Below, piece after piece: positions 1 through 12,200 of a DNA stretch of 64,000 nucleotides. The notes under the pieces were generated by a model. That model was not told the DNA's origin, made no database searches, and was given only the letters and a program-made list of their open reading frames with translations. Every line of letters begins with the position of its first letter. Position 1 is the first letter of the stretch. Origin of the DNA: Agrostemma githago (Eukaryota; Streptophyta; Magnoliopsida; Caryophyllales; Caryophyllaceae). The position numbers and the translations under genes were made by a program. The stretch is from the NCBI GenBank assembly GCA_958450325.1, contig OY288257.1, forward strand, positions 31,080,771 through 31,144,770, read 5' to 3'.

Positions 1-150
1 AAAATTAAATGGCAGAACTTTACTCGGCAACGGTATATATACATTTTCAGAAATTAAAGGTACATAATTGATATAAGTAATAAAGTCATATGGGAATCAT
101 AAATATGAGATATAGGCAGTACAAAACTCTCTCAAATTAAATCTTCTTAC
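1..150 (-). other. Start of LAF3 intron 11
   Basis: AT-rich intron sequence downstream of the exon 11 donor. No exon or element recognised. Confidence 0.6.
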
Positions 151-249
151 CCTAAATCTCCTGTCCTTGATTCCATTTGTATGAGCTACAGACTCATACA
201 TGTCCAAGATCATATCATTGGCTCTATCACCAATAGCATGAATAGCAAC
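151..249 (-). CDS. LAF3: LAF3 exon 11
   Basis: Thirty-three codons: VAIHAIGDRANDMILDMYE, then SVAHTNGIKDRRFR. HAIGD contains a conserved metal-ligand His. The acceptor is ATATTACAG and the donor AGG|GTAAGA. The remaining exons lie outside the window. Confidence 0.9.
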
Positions 250-3200
250 CTGTAATATATTTGCATAAACACTCTACATCGCTATTGAATTGTAACATGT
301 ACAGATAAGTACTAGATGAAAAATACTGAGGGTTTACCTGCAAACCAGAATTGTCGGAAGATACAAGTCATGTTGGCTAGGCTGTCTAGGTCCATCACTT
401 GAATGCCAGATGTCTTGGGATCATCAACATATGGCTAAATGGCGAAATCCAAGTAATTGATTTAGTATGTTTACAGAGAGCCAATGTCATTTTGGCATCA
501 AAACAGTTGGAAGTGTAATGACGTCTGCAAATGACAGAAGCTAAAGATGGAAAATGTCACAGCTTTGAGCTAAAGAGAAGAATCAAGACTTTCAAGCTTC
601 AAAATCAGACAATTAGCCCAATTCCCGGCACACAAGAATAAAGATTATAAGAGCCTCCGAGAAGTAAATTCTAGCATTACCGATATCATTATTGTTAGGA
701 TGCAAACCCTTGTCCCATATCGGTGGTGTAAAGATGAAAGATCCTTTATAAGTATCCATCGACAATAATAGTATGAGACACTTTGGAAATAGCTCAAGAG
801 TAAATCTGTGAGGGCTTGGTCCAAAGCGGACAATATCGTACTATTATGGACCATGAACACCAACGCAACAAGGTCTCAATAGACCTTCCTCTGTGGCGAC
901 TTAGGACTAGTTTGATCGTGATTTATGCTTGATTCTGTGCAATCATGGCTAGGAATTCAGTAGCTAGCTAAATCTTCTAGGCTTCGAATGTTACTAGACG
1001 GAAGGGAAAGGCATCGAAGGACACCAAGATCTCAACAGAAACGAACAAACATGGAGAAAAAAAAAACCTAACGACGAGGAGGCAGTAAGGCATGAAAGCC
1101 TGCCAACATAGCCATTGGAATACCTCCGTTTAATTTGGATGATGATGATAGCAGTGCATCTGATACACATGTGAACAAAGGGAATCATTAGCAGGAGATA
1201 GCACAGGCTGATCAGGGCGAGGTCGAGTATTAGCAGCAAGCCATATATGGTTATGTATTGGGTGCTAATCCACCAATAGCCATGCTCGAAGGATATTTAC
1301 GTCGGATTTGGAAGCATCAGACAATTGACAAGGTCTCCTTCCTCCCTAATGGAGTCTTTTTGGTGCGATTTCAAACGAAGGAAATGCAGCAAGCCGTTCT
1401 GAATGCTGGTTATTATCTATTCGATAGTAAACCAGTGATCATCAAAACGTGGCAAGAAGATAAAGCACTGGAAAAGGAGGAGGTGCACTGCATGCCAGCT
1501 TGGATACGCCTTCATCAGCTACCGTTGAAATTTTGGGGCCAGAGTCTTCCAAAAATCGCTGCAAGAGTTGGCACGTATGTGAAGAATGACGAGACTACAA
1601 ACCTGAAGGTCAGACTGGGGTATGCCCAGATGATGGTGGAGCTCAAGATTGATCAGAAATTTCCTAATACCGTGGCCTTCAAGGATGAAAAACAACAATT
1701 AATCACAATCCAGGTGGAGTATGAGTGGAAACCTACTCTATGCACTGCTTGTAAGCGATTAGGTCATGATAAGAATATATGCCAGGCTAAAAAAGGAGCA
1801 CAAATGACAAATCAAGTATGCAGAAAAGTGGAGAAACAGCAGACTAACCTACCAAAAGTAGCACAGCAGAACCTGATGATAACTCCAATACTTGATCCCC
1901 CGAGGTCTGAACCAGCTATACTGTCTCCAGTAGGCAAGTTTATTAGTACTACTCAGCAATTGAACGGCAGAGATAAGCAGACTTTTCTCGAAGCACTGAT
2001 TGGTTCTCCTGATCGGGGCATAGGACCAACTGGTTACCCGCCAATACTGCTTAATCAACGATGAAGCTTGGGTTTTGGAATGTACTAATAGAATGTTTAA
2101 GCAGCGCACTGTAAATACGTTTTTGATTCAGAATAATGTTGGTTTATATGGTTTATTAGAAACTAAGATTAAACCAAAGAATCAGAATAAAGCGATGCAA
2201 ATATTTAATAATTGGAGTGTGACTACTAAAGTACATACTAGAGTATGATGCCATCAAGGTGGAAGAATTTGGATCGTGTGGCAACTTAGTATGTCTGACG
2301 TTCTGTTTCTAGAGTATGATGCCCAGTACATTCATATGGAAGTGCAGGACAAGAGCACAAGGAAGAAGTCGTTTATTACTATGATCTATGCTTACAATGG
2401 AATACAGGAAAGGGAGGCTCTCTGGACAAATCTTAATAGATTGGCGGATAGCATTAATGGAGCATGGGCAATATGTGGAGATTTTAATTGTGTGCTCGTT
2501 GATACTAAGAGTAGGGGGTTCATTTAATAGAGCAGAAACACTGTCGTTTCAGCAATGCATTGATTACTGTGAAGTCATCGATAGCCCAGCTACCCTTTAT
2601 GCGTGGAATAACAAGCAATGCCCGGGGGGGTGGAGTAACCGGAGCACAGGTACTGAAATGTTCATTTTGGTGACTAAATCGAAGTCCCTGAAATCTAGCT
2701 TGAAGAGACTTAACAGGGAGAATTATAGTGATGTAGAAAGGAATGCCGACATAGCTTTAATACGCACCTGATTCAACAGGAGCGAGAGGCTAGGGAGGTG
2801 TACACCCTGCTGTATAATGTGCAGTTGGAATTTCTACAACAAAAGGCGAAAATGGCTTGGTCAGCTGAAGGAGATGCCAACACTGCCTTCTTCATGGGGC
2901 ATTCAAAATGCGAAGGATACAGAATCGTGTCCTACGATCAACAAGGCCGAGCTCATACTGACAGTGATGCAATTCAACAAAGTTTTCTCGATTTTTATCA
3001 GAATTTACTTGGCACCACTCTAATTTACAGAAGAATTATGAATAGAGGAAGGAAACGTGAGGATGAGCATGTTCAGACTCTATTACCGCCAGTAAATGCT
3101 GAGGAGATAAAGAAAACTATGTTCAGCATCCCACATGAGAAATCACCTGGGCTAGATGGATATACTAGCAAATTCTTCAAAGATAGCTGGGAAATTGTCG

Positions 3201-6200
3201 GGGAGGACGTTATAGCTATACAGGAATTCTTCCAATAGGGTCCATTCTTAAGCAGCTGAATGCAACCAACATCACTTTGATACCTAAGGATCCCAATCCT
3301 GTAAATGTAAGTTAATTCAGACCTATAGCCTGCTGCAATGTAGTGTATAATAAATGTATATCTAAAACTTTGTGCACTAGGTTAGCACAGGTGCTCCCTC
3401 ATCTTTTCTCACAAACTCAAGGTGGGTTTATCCAAGGACGGAATATCATGGAACATATACTCATCTGTTAGGACTTGGTCAAATTGTATGGGCGAAAATC
3501 AGTATCACCTAGATGTCTCTTTAAAATTGACTTGCAAAAGGCATATGACTCCGTGGAATGGGTATTTCTATTTCAAATGCTTCAAGCCCTCCATTTTCCA
3601 CCTCACTTTATCAAACTAATTCAAGAATGTGTGACCACTGCTACATATACTCTCAATCTGAATGGTGACACCTTTGGCTTTTTCGAGGGTAAAAGGGGGT
3701 TACGACAAGGAGATCCGTTATCTCCTCTCTTGTTTACAATATGCATGGAGTACTTAACTAGACTACTGGATTACACGACCTCAACTATGGATTTCATGTT
3801 TCATCCTTTATGTAAGCCGATGAAGTCTGCTACTCTTCAGTAAGGGAGATATACCCTCCATCATGATCCTGACAGAACTTTCTCCACCTTTTCACAAGCT
3901 TCAGATGAGGAAGGGTAAGTCGAATGTCTATTTTAACGGTATGTGGGAAGGGATTAAACAGGAGATCATAAAAGTTTCTGGCTCCATTGAAGGGAAAATG
4001 TCATTCCGATAGCTGGGGGTGCCTATAAAATCTACTAAATTGAGCATTAAGGACTGTCAGCCTCTGATCAACAAAATTTTAGGGAGGATTAAAATGCTTG
4101 GAGTCAAGAAACTAACTTGTGCTAGCCGACTTGTCCTGGTAAGAGCTGTCTATTAAACCTTGCACTTGTACCAGGCTTCTATCTTTATTCTCCCACGAGC
4201 AGTCTTAGCGCACATTGAAGCTATATGTCGGAACTTTTTTGTGGGATGGGGGACCAGATTACAAGAGGGCTCCTCCTGTGGCTTGGTCAAAATTTTGCAC
4301 CACTTACAAGGAGGGAGGATTGGGTCTAAAGATGAGTGTCTATGGAATAAGGCAGCTGTTGGGAAACTAATATGGTGGATCTATTCTCATCCAAACAAAC
4401 TCTGGGTTCAATGGGTCAACCATATCTACCTTAAGGGTGTCGTTTCGAAGGAGTACACACCTCCAGCGGATGCCAGCTGGACTTGGAGGAAGGTATGTCT
4501 ACTGAAAAATGACTTGCAGCCTGCTTATGATCAGAACGAATGGACCAATGCTAGGGGAAAAGAATACTCCATCTATAAAGGATATCAATGGCTTTCACGT
4601 GCAGGAGGAGAAGTAGACTGGTTTCAGGATGTATGGAATAAATGGACACTTCCTAAACACCGATTAATTACATGGTGCTGCTATCAGAACAGGCTCAATG
4701 TTAAATCAAAACTCTCAAGACAATACGAGTTTTATATGTGCTCAAGCTGAAGAAACTTTTTTTTTGTTTTTTCCAATGCCCATAAAGCACTGCGCTCTGC
4801 AGCTGTTACAGCATTGGACAGGGGTGCTCCTGCCTGTCAGACGCAGCAAGATGAAGAAGGAATAGGAGAGGAACGTGCCTCAATAAAGGGATACTTATAG
4901 CATATTAAATGCAGCCATATATCACATTTGGGTGCAAAGAAACTGCGGTCGATTGGACAGCAGAGTGTTGCGACCTGAACATTGTGCTCAGCAAATAAAG
5001 TACGAAATCAGAATGTGCGTTCAGCAACAGCTCAAAGGTAACCTTACGGAGAAATATAGAAAGTGGATAGATTATCTTAGGTAGAACCTAAGACCGATAC
5101 TTTGTAATAGACATGAATTATTGAATTACAATGTGTATGATGTAATTGGTTTATTATTAATGATATTTACATTTTTACCAAAAAAAAAGGGCTCAATACA
5201 AGAATACACGCTTTTGCGCACAAAAAGTGGTATCGGAGCTTAAAGCAGCTTGAAACAAAAGTTGTTTGGCCTAGACATGCAAGTATGTATGTCACTTTGT
5301 GATCATCTTGATAGGGCTTACCATTTAGTTCCCCACCTACTCCACTTTTTTCACTTAACCTTAAAGTATGTACCCAAATTAAATGTATAGAATCATTTGA
5401 ATGAATTGAGCACCAATTTGTCAATAGTCATAATAATTAGTAATTTTTCAAAAAAAAAAAAATACTCCCTACCTGTAGACACCCGCATTTTGACTGCCAC
5501 ATGTCTATGGTAGTCTCCGAAAAACACCCAATGATGATTGGACGTTAACGTGACTTAGTATACTCGGATTTGGGCTCGAAATTCATAATATCCGACATGG
5601 ACTTTTAGCGGAGTAAAAATCTCACAAAACAGACCTCAAATCCAGGCCCAGTGGGTCATTCCGAGTCAAATAAGACTAATTTGGGCCAAAACCGACACCA
5701 AAAATATTTCCCGTCTTTTGGCGACCGGGTCAAAACCCGGTCAAAGGCGAAACCATCTCATAAATCGGCTAAGATCAGTTGGCGCATAAATTTGAATTCA
5801 AAAAAACAAACAAAACTAACAAAGACCAAGTCTTCCTTATTTTTCTCACCCAACTGATCCACTCGATCAAGTGGATTGACCCACTCGGACGAGTGGAGCC
5901 CTTTTATCCGGGTTAGGCCCATTTGCGAAGGCACTCGATCGAGTGCACTAGGGCCACTCGATCGAGTGCCCCTAGGTCGAGGGGTGAAGTCTATAAATAC
6001 CGCTTCACCCCCATGCATTTTCAGACTTTTATGATCAGCTTTTCACCACCTTTTGCCCTACATTTTCAGCCATATTCCAACCCTACATCCCACCTTACAA
6101 ACCTTAGAAACCCTAAGTCAAACACATCAAAAAACCGAGTTCTAGTCCCTCGATAAACCGACGTAACACGCACGCACATCCATACACACCATAACTCACG

Positions 6201-9200
6201 TACGTCCTCGATACTCTCAAGCCGTGCCGCTATTTACGAGTCCATTTCCGAGGTCCTATACTAGCATGTATGTTGAGGGTGTCCTAATTTCTCTTTCGAT
6301 CTTCATTTATTCCGTCATTTTGTTTATTTTTATTGTATTGTAGTCATGATCATCACAACACTAACACTAACATTTTTGCATTTTTATATCTTTGTTTTAT
6401 ATCATTTTATCGTCGTTTACATTATTAATACCGTGTATATGTAAACTAGTATCAAAATCGGTTTTAAAACGTTTGACTACGATGATCACTTTTGGTCCGT
6501 CTAATCCCTTTACGAGCAACGACGGAGGTGGAGCCCTTTCGAGGAGCCCCGCCCCAATGTACTCAAGGGCGTGACGAGATCGTGATCCGTCGTAGTTGAA
6601 CGAATTTAATCCCCTTTCCATAATTGGTACGAAACCCGTTGACACGAAAACCGACATCACATAACCCGAAAGGGTTAGTTCCGATGTCGTGACGTAGAGG
6701 GATACATTTCGTCACCAATTCAAAATTTCCTAATCTAACGTAAAACATTTTCATAAAATCCCGATGACGGTATTATAATCGCTCATATACGATTATAATC
6801 TTGGAGGTCGCACTAAGTACGAATCATGTGATATTCGTACTTGGTTAGGCCGACTATCGATTTCAAGTCATAAAACGAGGCGAGTTACCTCTCGTACAGG
6901 GGGCACTCGATCGAGTGCCATAGGCCACTCGATCGAGTAGCACCCCAAAAAGTGGTCAGTAGCCACGCTAATGACACACTCGACCGAGTCAGTCAATGAC
7001 TCGATCGAGTGGGTCTCATAACACGCAAACCCGAGGGCTTGGACACATATTTCGAGCCCCGTTCCTTATCGACTTTAGACCATTGCATGACCCTCCTCAT
7101 TTTTCAAAACCTACACATCACGACACGTAGAACGACTTTGACCACTTTGACGTGATAAGTCGGGACAAGACTACGGGATGTGAGATTAGGCTAGTAATAC
7201 GCCACAGTCTCATATTTCCGTCCTTCGTTTAATACGTAACATAATACGTATTTAAGCGGGGTTAGTCCATCTACATATTTCGCGGTCTAGCTTACATACG
7301 GGTCCGTTCTACCTTTATCTTATGTTATTTCGTTTATGTTGTATTGTGAATTCCGGGTTGTATTTCCGCCCGTGTAACTTGTACGCTTTTTATTTCCTTA
7401 CGAGCTTCATTTATTTTATTTGCTTTTACGCTTTATAAATGAACCTCGCATGCTAAACCATTTCGACCAATAATAAGATGCATTAAATGACGTAGTTAAC
7501 GCAAAATTCGCATGCTTAGTCAAAACGCTGTTTGCATATCATTTAATTATTTTACTAGCGCGCGTATCACGAACACGAACGATGTCTTAGTAGAGGCCGC
7601 CATGTGCGGGCGGGGTTGGGTGTCCTTAGTGGGCTTCCCAACACGTACCCTCACCCCTTACTCAGAACCTTTGGTTTCCGGATGTCCGAAACCCTTGGCG
7701 CACGAGAGTCATTCTTTACACGATTACCGGTATAGATGGTATCGGTATCGCAATGCAAAGGGACGAGCCCCATAAACTCTGAAATCGGAGTGGGCTTACT
7801 TTGTGTATAGCCCATGACGACATAGAGTGGGCTCGTATGGTTCCGAATAACCACAAAATTCGGTGGCGACTCCATTATGACTTAAATTTCGAACCCGAGA
7901 ACAATCTTACAACGAGATTCATTCGCCTACCCAAACCCGCGCTTCGCCGCGTCGGGGTGGACCTACGTCATGTCCACAATTTGGCGACTCCGCTGGGGAT
8001 ACCTGATGTACCACATGTCATCGGGGTTCCTAGGGTGAGACTCGAAGAGAAATTGTTCGTAGATTAATGTGCGCGCGTTAGTTTAATGATTCATGCATAA
8101 CCCATTTTTGCCCGGGCCGGTTACTTGTGACCGACGTCCCACTATACCGCGGTGCATTCCTACATGGGTGCGCTAAAAACATCAATGGTGGAACTCGTCT
8201 CGGTTTTGCGGCATGTCCTAAGACCAACTCGGCTTAGGGAGTCCGTCCATCACATGAGAAAGCCATCGTTGTTGGTATAGACCCTATTTTGACCGACCGA
8301 GACTTAGTGTAAAGCATACATGAGCGTCGTTATAATGCTTGTTTGACTACGTGCTACTTGGTTTCCGTGTCAATTTTCAAAAAAAAATCGTCATTTCAAA
8401 ATTGCATCATTCCAAAATACCCACCTTTTCGAAAAACCCGAAATACTGTCCATTTCGGGACCCGTCATTCTAAAACACCCAATTTTGAAAAACCCGAAAT
8501 GCTGCCCATTTCGGGACTCACCTTTTCAAAATATCCGATTTTCAAAACTCGGAATGCTGCCGAAATTTAGGATCAAAGATTTGACTCAAAATATCCTTTT
8601 CTATAGTCGGCATGCTGCCCGTTTTAGTTCTCGAATTTTTACCACCACCTTGATTTTCGGAATTTTCCTTTTCAAAATTCTAATCTCAGTTTTCGAAATT
8701 CCGTTTTCAGTTTTCAAAACTCTCGGAAATTCGTTCATTTTTGCATTCAAACCTCAACTTTCAACTTTCCTAAATAAACCTTCCTTATTGTAGGACCTAT
8801 CGTCTATCCGTGTGTCGGGTCTTTGCATAGTACGTAGAGGGTTTATAGCGTCGAAACTCCGTCGATCTTATATCACGAGTTTCCCCCCTTTCCCGAGTCC
8901 GCCTTATCTGTCAAGGCACGACCAACCCGCGTAGGGCATACCCCTACAAAGGAAAGTCCGTCCATACACTCGAGTCAAAAGTCTGGGGAGCAATCTCACG
9001 TGGACCTTCCTTCGAACGGGACTAGGCCCACAAAGCCAAAATCCTAAGGAAGTCATACCACCCACGAGTCATCCGTCTAGATGTCTTTCTCGAGTCTTTT
9101 CCACTCAGTCCTTTCTTTTTGGGTCGCTCGGGATGTACTGTTTCCTTTGATTCCAAGACTGGGTTCGGTTTCTGATTACGTGGTGTTCTTACAGACAGGC

Positions 9201-12200
9201 CACCATCAACCAGACACACTCGCAGGATGGAAACTGCCTTAGCTGAACTGAAAACCTCCGTTGATGCCATGATCGAGAAGCAGGCCGACATCGATGCCCA
9301 ACTGAATGAAATGAGGGCTGGGCAAGTTGCTATCATCACTCGATTGGCTTCGGTGGAGCACAGGACTCCTACTACCGGAACTACCGGACCTTTAGCTGAA
9401 CTGGTTAGCTCGGTCCGCCGACTAGAAGAACAAGTTCATTTAACTGGGAATAACAACATTCACCGGGAAAACAGTCGGGAGTATAACCCGCTAAGTGACA
9501 AGCTGCCTGCAAACCTGAACCTCACCGGTTTGCCTATGTTCGAAGGGACTGAAGACCCGTTACTACATGTACGGGCCTTCAAGGAGTTCATGGCCATCAA
9601 AGGGGTGGACTCCACCATGTTCAAGAACCTCTTTGCTGCGTCTCTTGAAAAGCACCCTCGGGCCTGGTACTACAGGCTAGACCCGAAGAAATACCCTACA
9701 TGGGATGATGTGGCCACCGAGTTCGCTCGGAACTATGCTGACAACACCGAGATCCAAACCACAATGAGATCTCTGGAAGTTATGGCCCAGGAGCCGAAAG
9801 AAGGTTTTACCAAATACCTTCAACGATGGAGGGCCGAGAGCGTGAAACTGGTCGATAAGCCCAGTGAGAAAACTTTAGTGGAGGCCTTTGTTAAGAACCT
9901 CCTCCCATCCTACCGGGTTCACCTCCGATATGCCGTCATACCCAATTTCACCACCCTTACTGAAATGGGTATGAGGATTGAAGATGATCTGAGACTGGAA
10001 GGCCTCACCAAGGCCGCTGCTAAGGGTTACCAAGGGGCTTCTTCCTCCACAACCAAGCCTCAAGCTGCAACCCGCATTATTTTCGACGCGGTTAATCTAC
10101 TAGATGCCCCGTCCAAGAGGAACACCCCACCTCGGGTTTTCACTGATATAGGCACGACCTATACTTATGCCTTACAAAGGCTGTCCTCAAAAGGCCTAAT
10201 CCAACCGATAGGCCCAACTCCTGAAGTTCCGGTTGAGCGACGCTCCAAGAACTACAATGCCCAAGCCTATTGCCAATACCACCGGGGCAATGGGCATGAT
10301 ACCGAGAAGTGCTGGAAGCTGAAGCACTTGATTCAGGACCTGATCGAAAGCGGTAAAATCCCGCTACCTGGAGATAAGCCTAGCAACAAGGAGAACCCTT
10401 TCAGCTCCCATGCCATCTTTACCGGGGAGGTGATTGACTGTTCTCACCTTATCTCTCCATTTATCCCGCAAGTGAACGGGATCTGGTTCGATGACGAAGA
10501 GGATGTCTACCTCGCAAAAGGGGAAGCTGTCCCCATCACCGCCGAGGAGATTCGAAAGACTAAATCTCGAGTCTTAACCAGTAACCACCTTGGTCGTCCC
10601 TATCAAGCCACTAGCTCTAGGGACACCCCTATCCCGACAACCGTCATTACGGAAGTCGCCTCTGAAGAGCCAACTGCTGAAATGGCTCTTGTGAAACAAT
10701 TGAAGAAGACCCGAGTTGACCTCACTATATGGCAACTCCTGGTTAGTTCTCAAGAACATCGAGAAGCACTTACAAAGGCTCTCGATCAAATTAAGGTCGA
10801 CTCTTTGGTTACCCCTGCTGAGATGGTAGCCACGGTCTTGCCCCACCTAAAAGGCAAGGCTAAGGAAGAAGGACCGGTAATCACTTTCTCCGAAGCCGAC
10901 CTACCACCATTTGGGGCCACCCATAATCTGGCCCTCTACATCACGGTGGTCTGCCGAGGAAAATACCTTCCCATGACCCTAGTTGATGACGGGTCTGCTG
11001 TGAACGTCCTTCCTCTAAGGACCGCAAAAGCCCTTGGCATTACCGAGGCTCACTATGTTCCGACTGCTCAGACCATCCAAGCTTTCGATGGGAGCCCGAA
11101 GTCGGTAGCTGGGGCCGCGAAACTGACCATCATCACCGGCCCGATAGAGAAGGAGCTCGAGTTTCAGGTGATCGATGTCACCTCGTCGTTCAACTTGCTC
11201 CTGGGTAGGCCTTGGATCCACGCGGTCAAGGCGGTGTCCTCCACCCTTCATCGAAAGATTAAGATGCCTCTGCTTAACGATGTCATCACTTTAGAAGCAA
11301 CACCAATGACTGTGGCTAGCTGTAACGCCACGGGACGCACGGACCTCTGGGGGTTCGATTTGTGGGGATGATCGAGGAAGAATACCTTTTTAGGCCTTAC
11401 TTCACTACGAGTATCGACATGATGCTCCAAAACCTAGGATACTTTCCGGGGGCTACTTCTCGACCCGATCTTCCAGCTGGGAAGATCATCGAGGTTCTCA
11501 AAGACGAAGAATCTCACTTTGGTCTCGGTTATGCCATCACCCCCGACAATGTTGTCCAAGCAGGAATCGAAAAGGCCTGTAACATCCTTAAGGGTATCCA
11601 CTTGAGCCCTTATAGCCCACGGTTGGCTGACTACTTTGTCACACCGGTGTTTGGGGCCATCCAGGTTGGTCTATACCAACCCAATGCTATGCAGCTCGGG
11701 ACCCACTTGGCCCGGGACTGCAACTACATCCCGGATGATGTGTTCGCCCTCATCCAATCCAACGGAGCTGAAGATGCTGAGCCCGCTCTAGGGCTACTAT
11801 TTGGGGAAGACACCGTAGCCCCAACTCCAAAGGAAGACCTGGTCAACCTGATCCTCCGCAGCAACAGGTTTGACCCAACCAAGCTGATCTCGGATGTTGG
11901 TTCCGAAACGGGAAACAGGGCTTGGAGGAAGACTGTCAAGTGGACTGACAGCCAGGGAAGGATCTACAAGCTAGTCACCGGAGAGGGAGACATGCCTGAG
12001 TCTGAGTCCGAGTCCGAGTCTGAGTCGGAGTCTGAGTCAGAGTCTGAGGTCGAGTCTAGGGAAGTCGGTGCTAGAGTCACTCCTGTTACCCCTCTCCCTT
12101 TTATTATTCCTGCTGCTGGCACTTCGGGGTCTGTCCCGAGTGCCCTACCTATCCCGCCACTGACCAATGATCAGATGGCTGCTCTCTTTGAGCTGTTTTC

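Larger units (their letters stand above)
980..5189 (+). mobile_element. Decayed L1-type LINE
   Basis: Remnants of ORF1 (DUF4283 plus CCHC) and ORF2 (endonuclease, reverse transcriptase, zf-RVT), ending in an A-run at 5180-5188. Many stops and frame changes break it. Same family as the better-preserved LINE at 41128-45849, with which it shares the GANPP and RRIW blocks. The 5' limit is approximate and no target duplication was found. Confidence 0.8.
5474..7978 (+). repeat. 5' LTR of the Tat element
   Basis: 2505 bp, near-identical to 18661-21166. It contains eight CACTCGATCGAGTG-like palindromes: 5860, 5882, 5932 and 5955 before the TATA box, and 6904, 6926, 6977 and 6998 after it. Confidence 0.95.

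Noticed and set aside
5222..5240. GTGGTATCGGAGC resembling a copia tRNA-iMet primer site
   Set aside because: One mismatch to the consensus and no LTR or gag next to it; too weak to call an element.
6397..6660. Open frames repeated in both Tat LTRs (for example 6397-6660 and 19584-19847)
   Set aside because: They recur only because the LTRs are duplicated, have no domain, and are not found intact in the solo LTR.
5860..7011. Regularly spaced palindromes resembling a CRISPR-type repeat array
   Set aside because: The units are in pairs inside retrotransposon LTRs of a plant genome, spacers are not uniform, and no cas gene is present.
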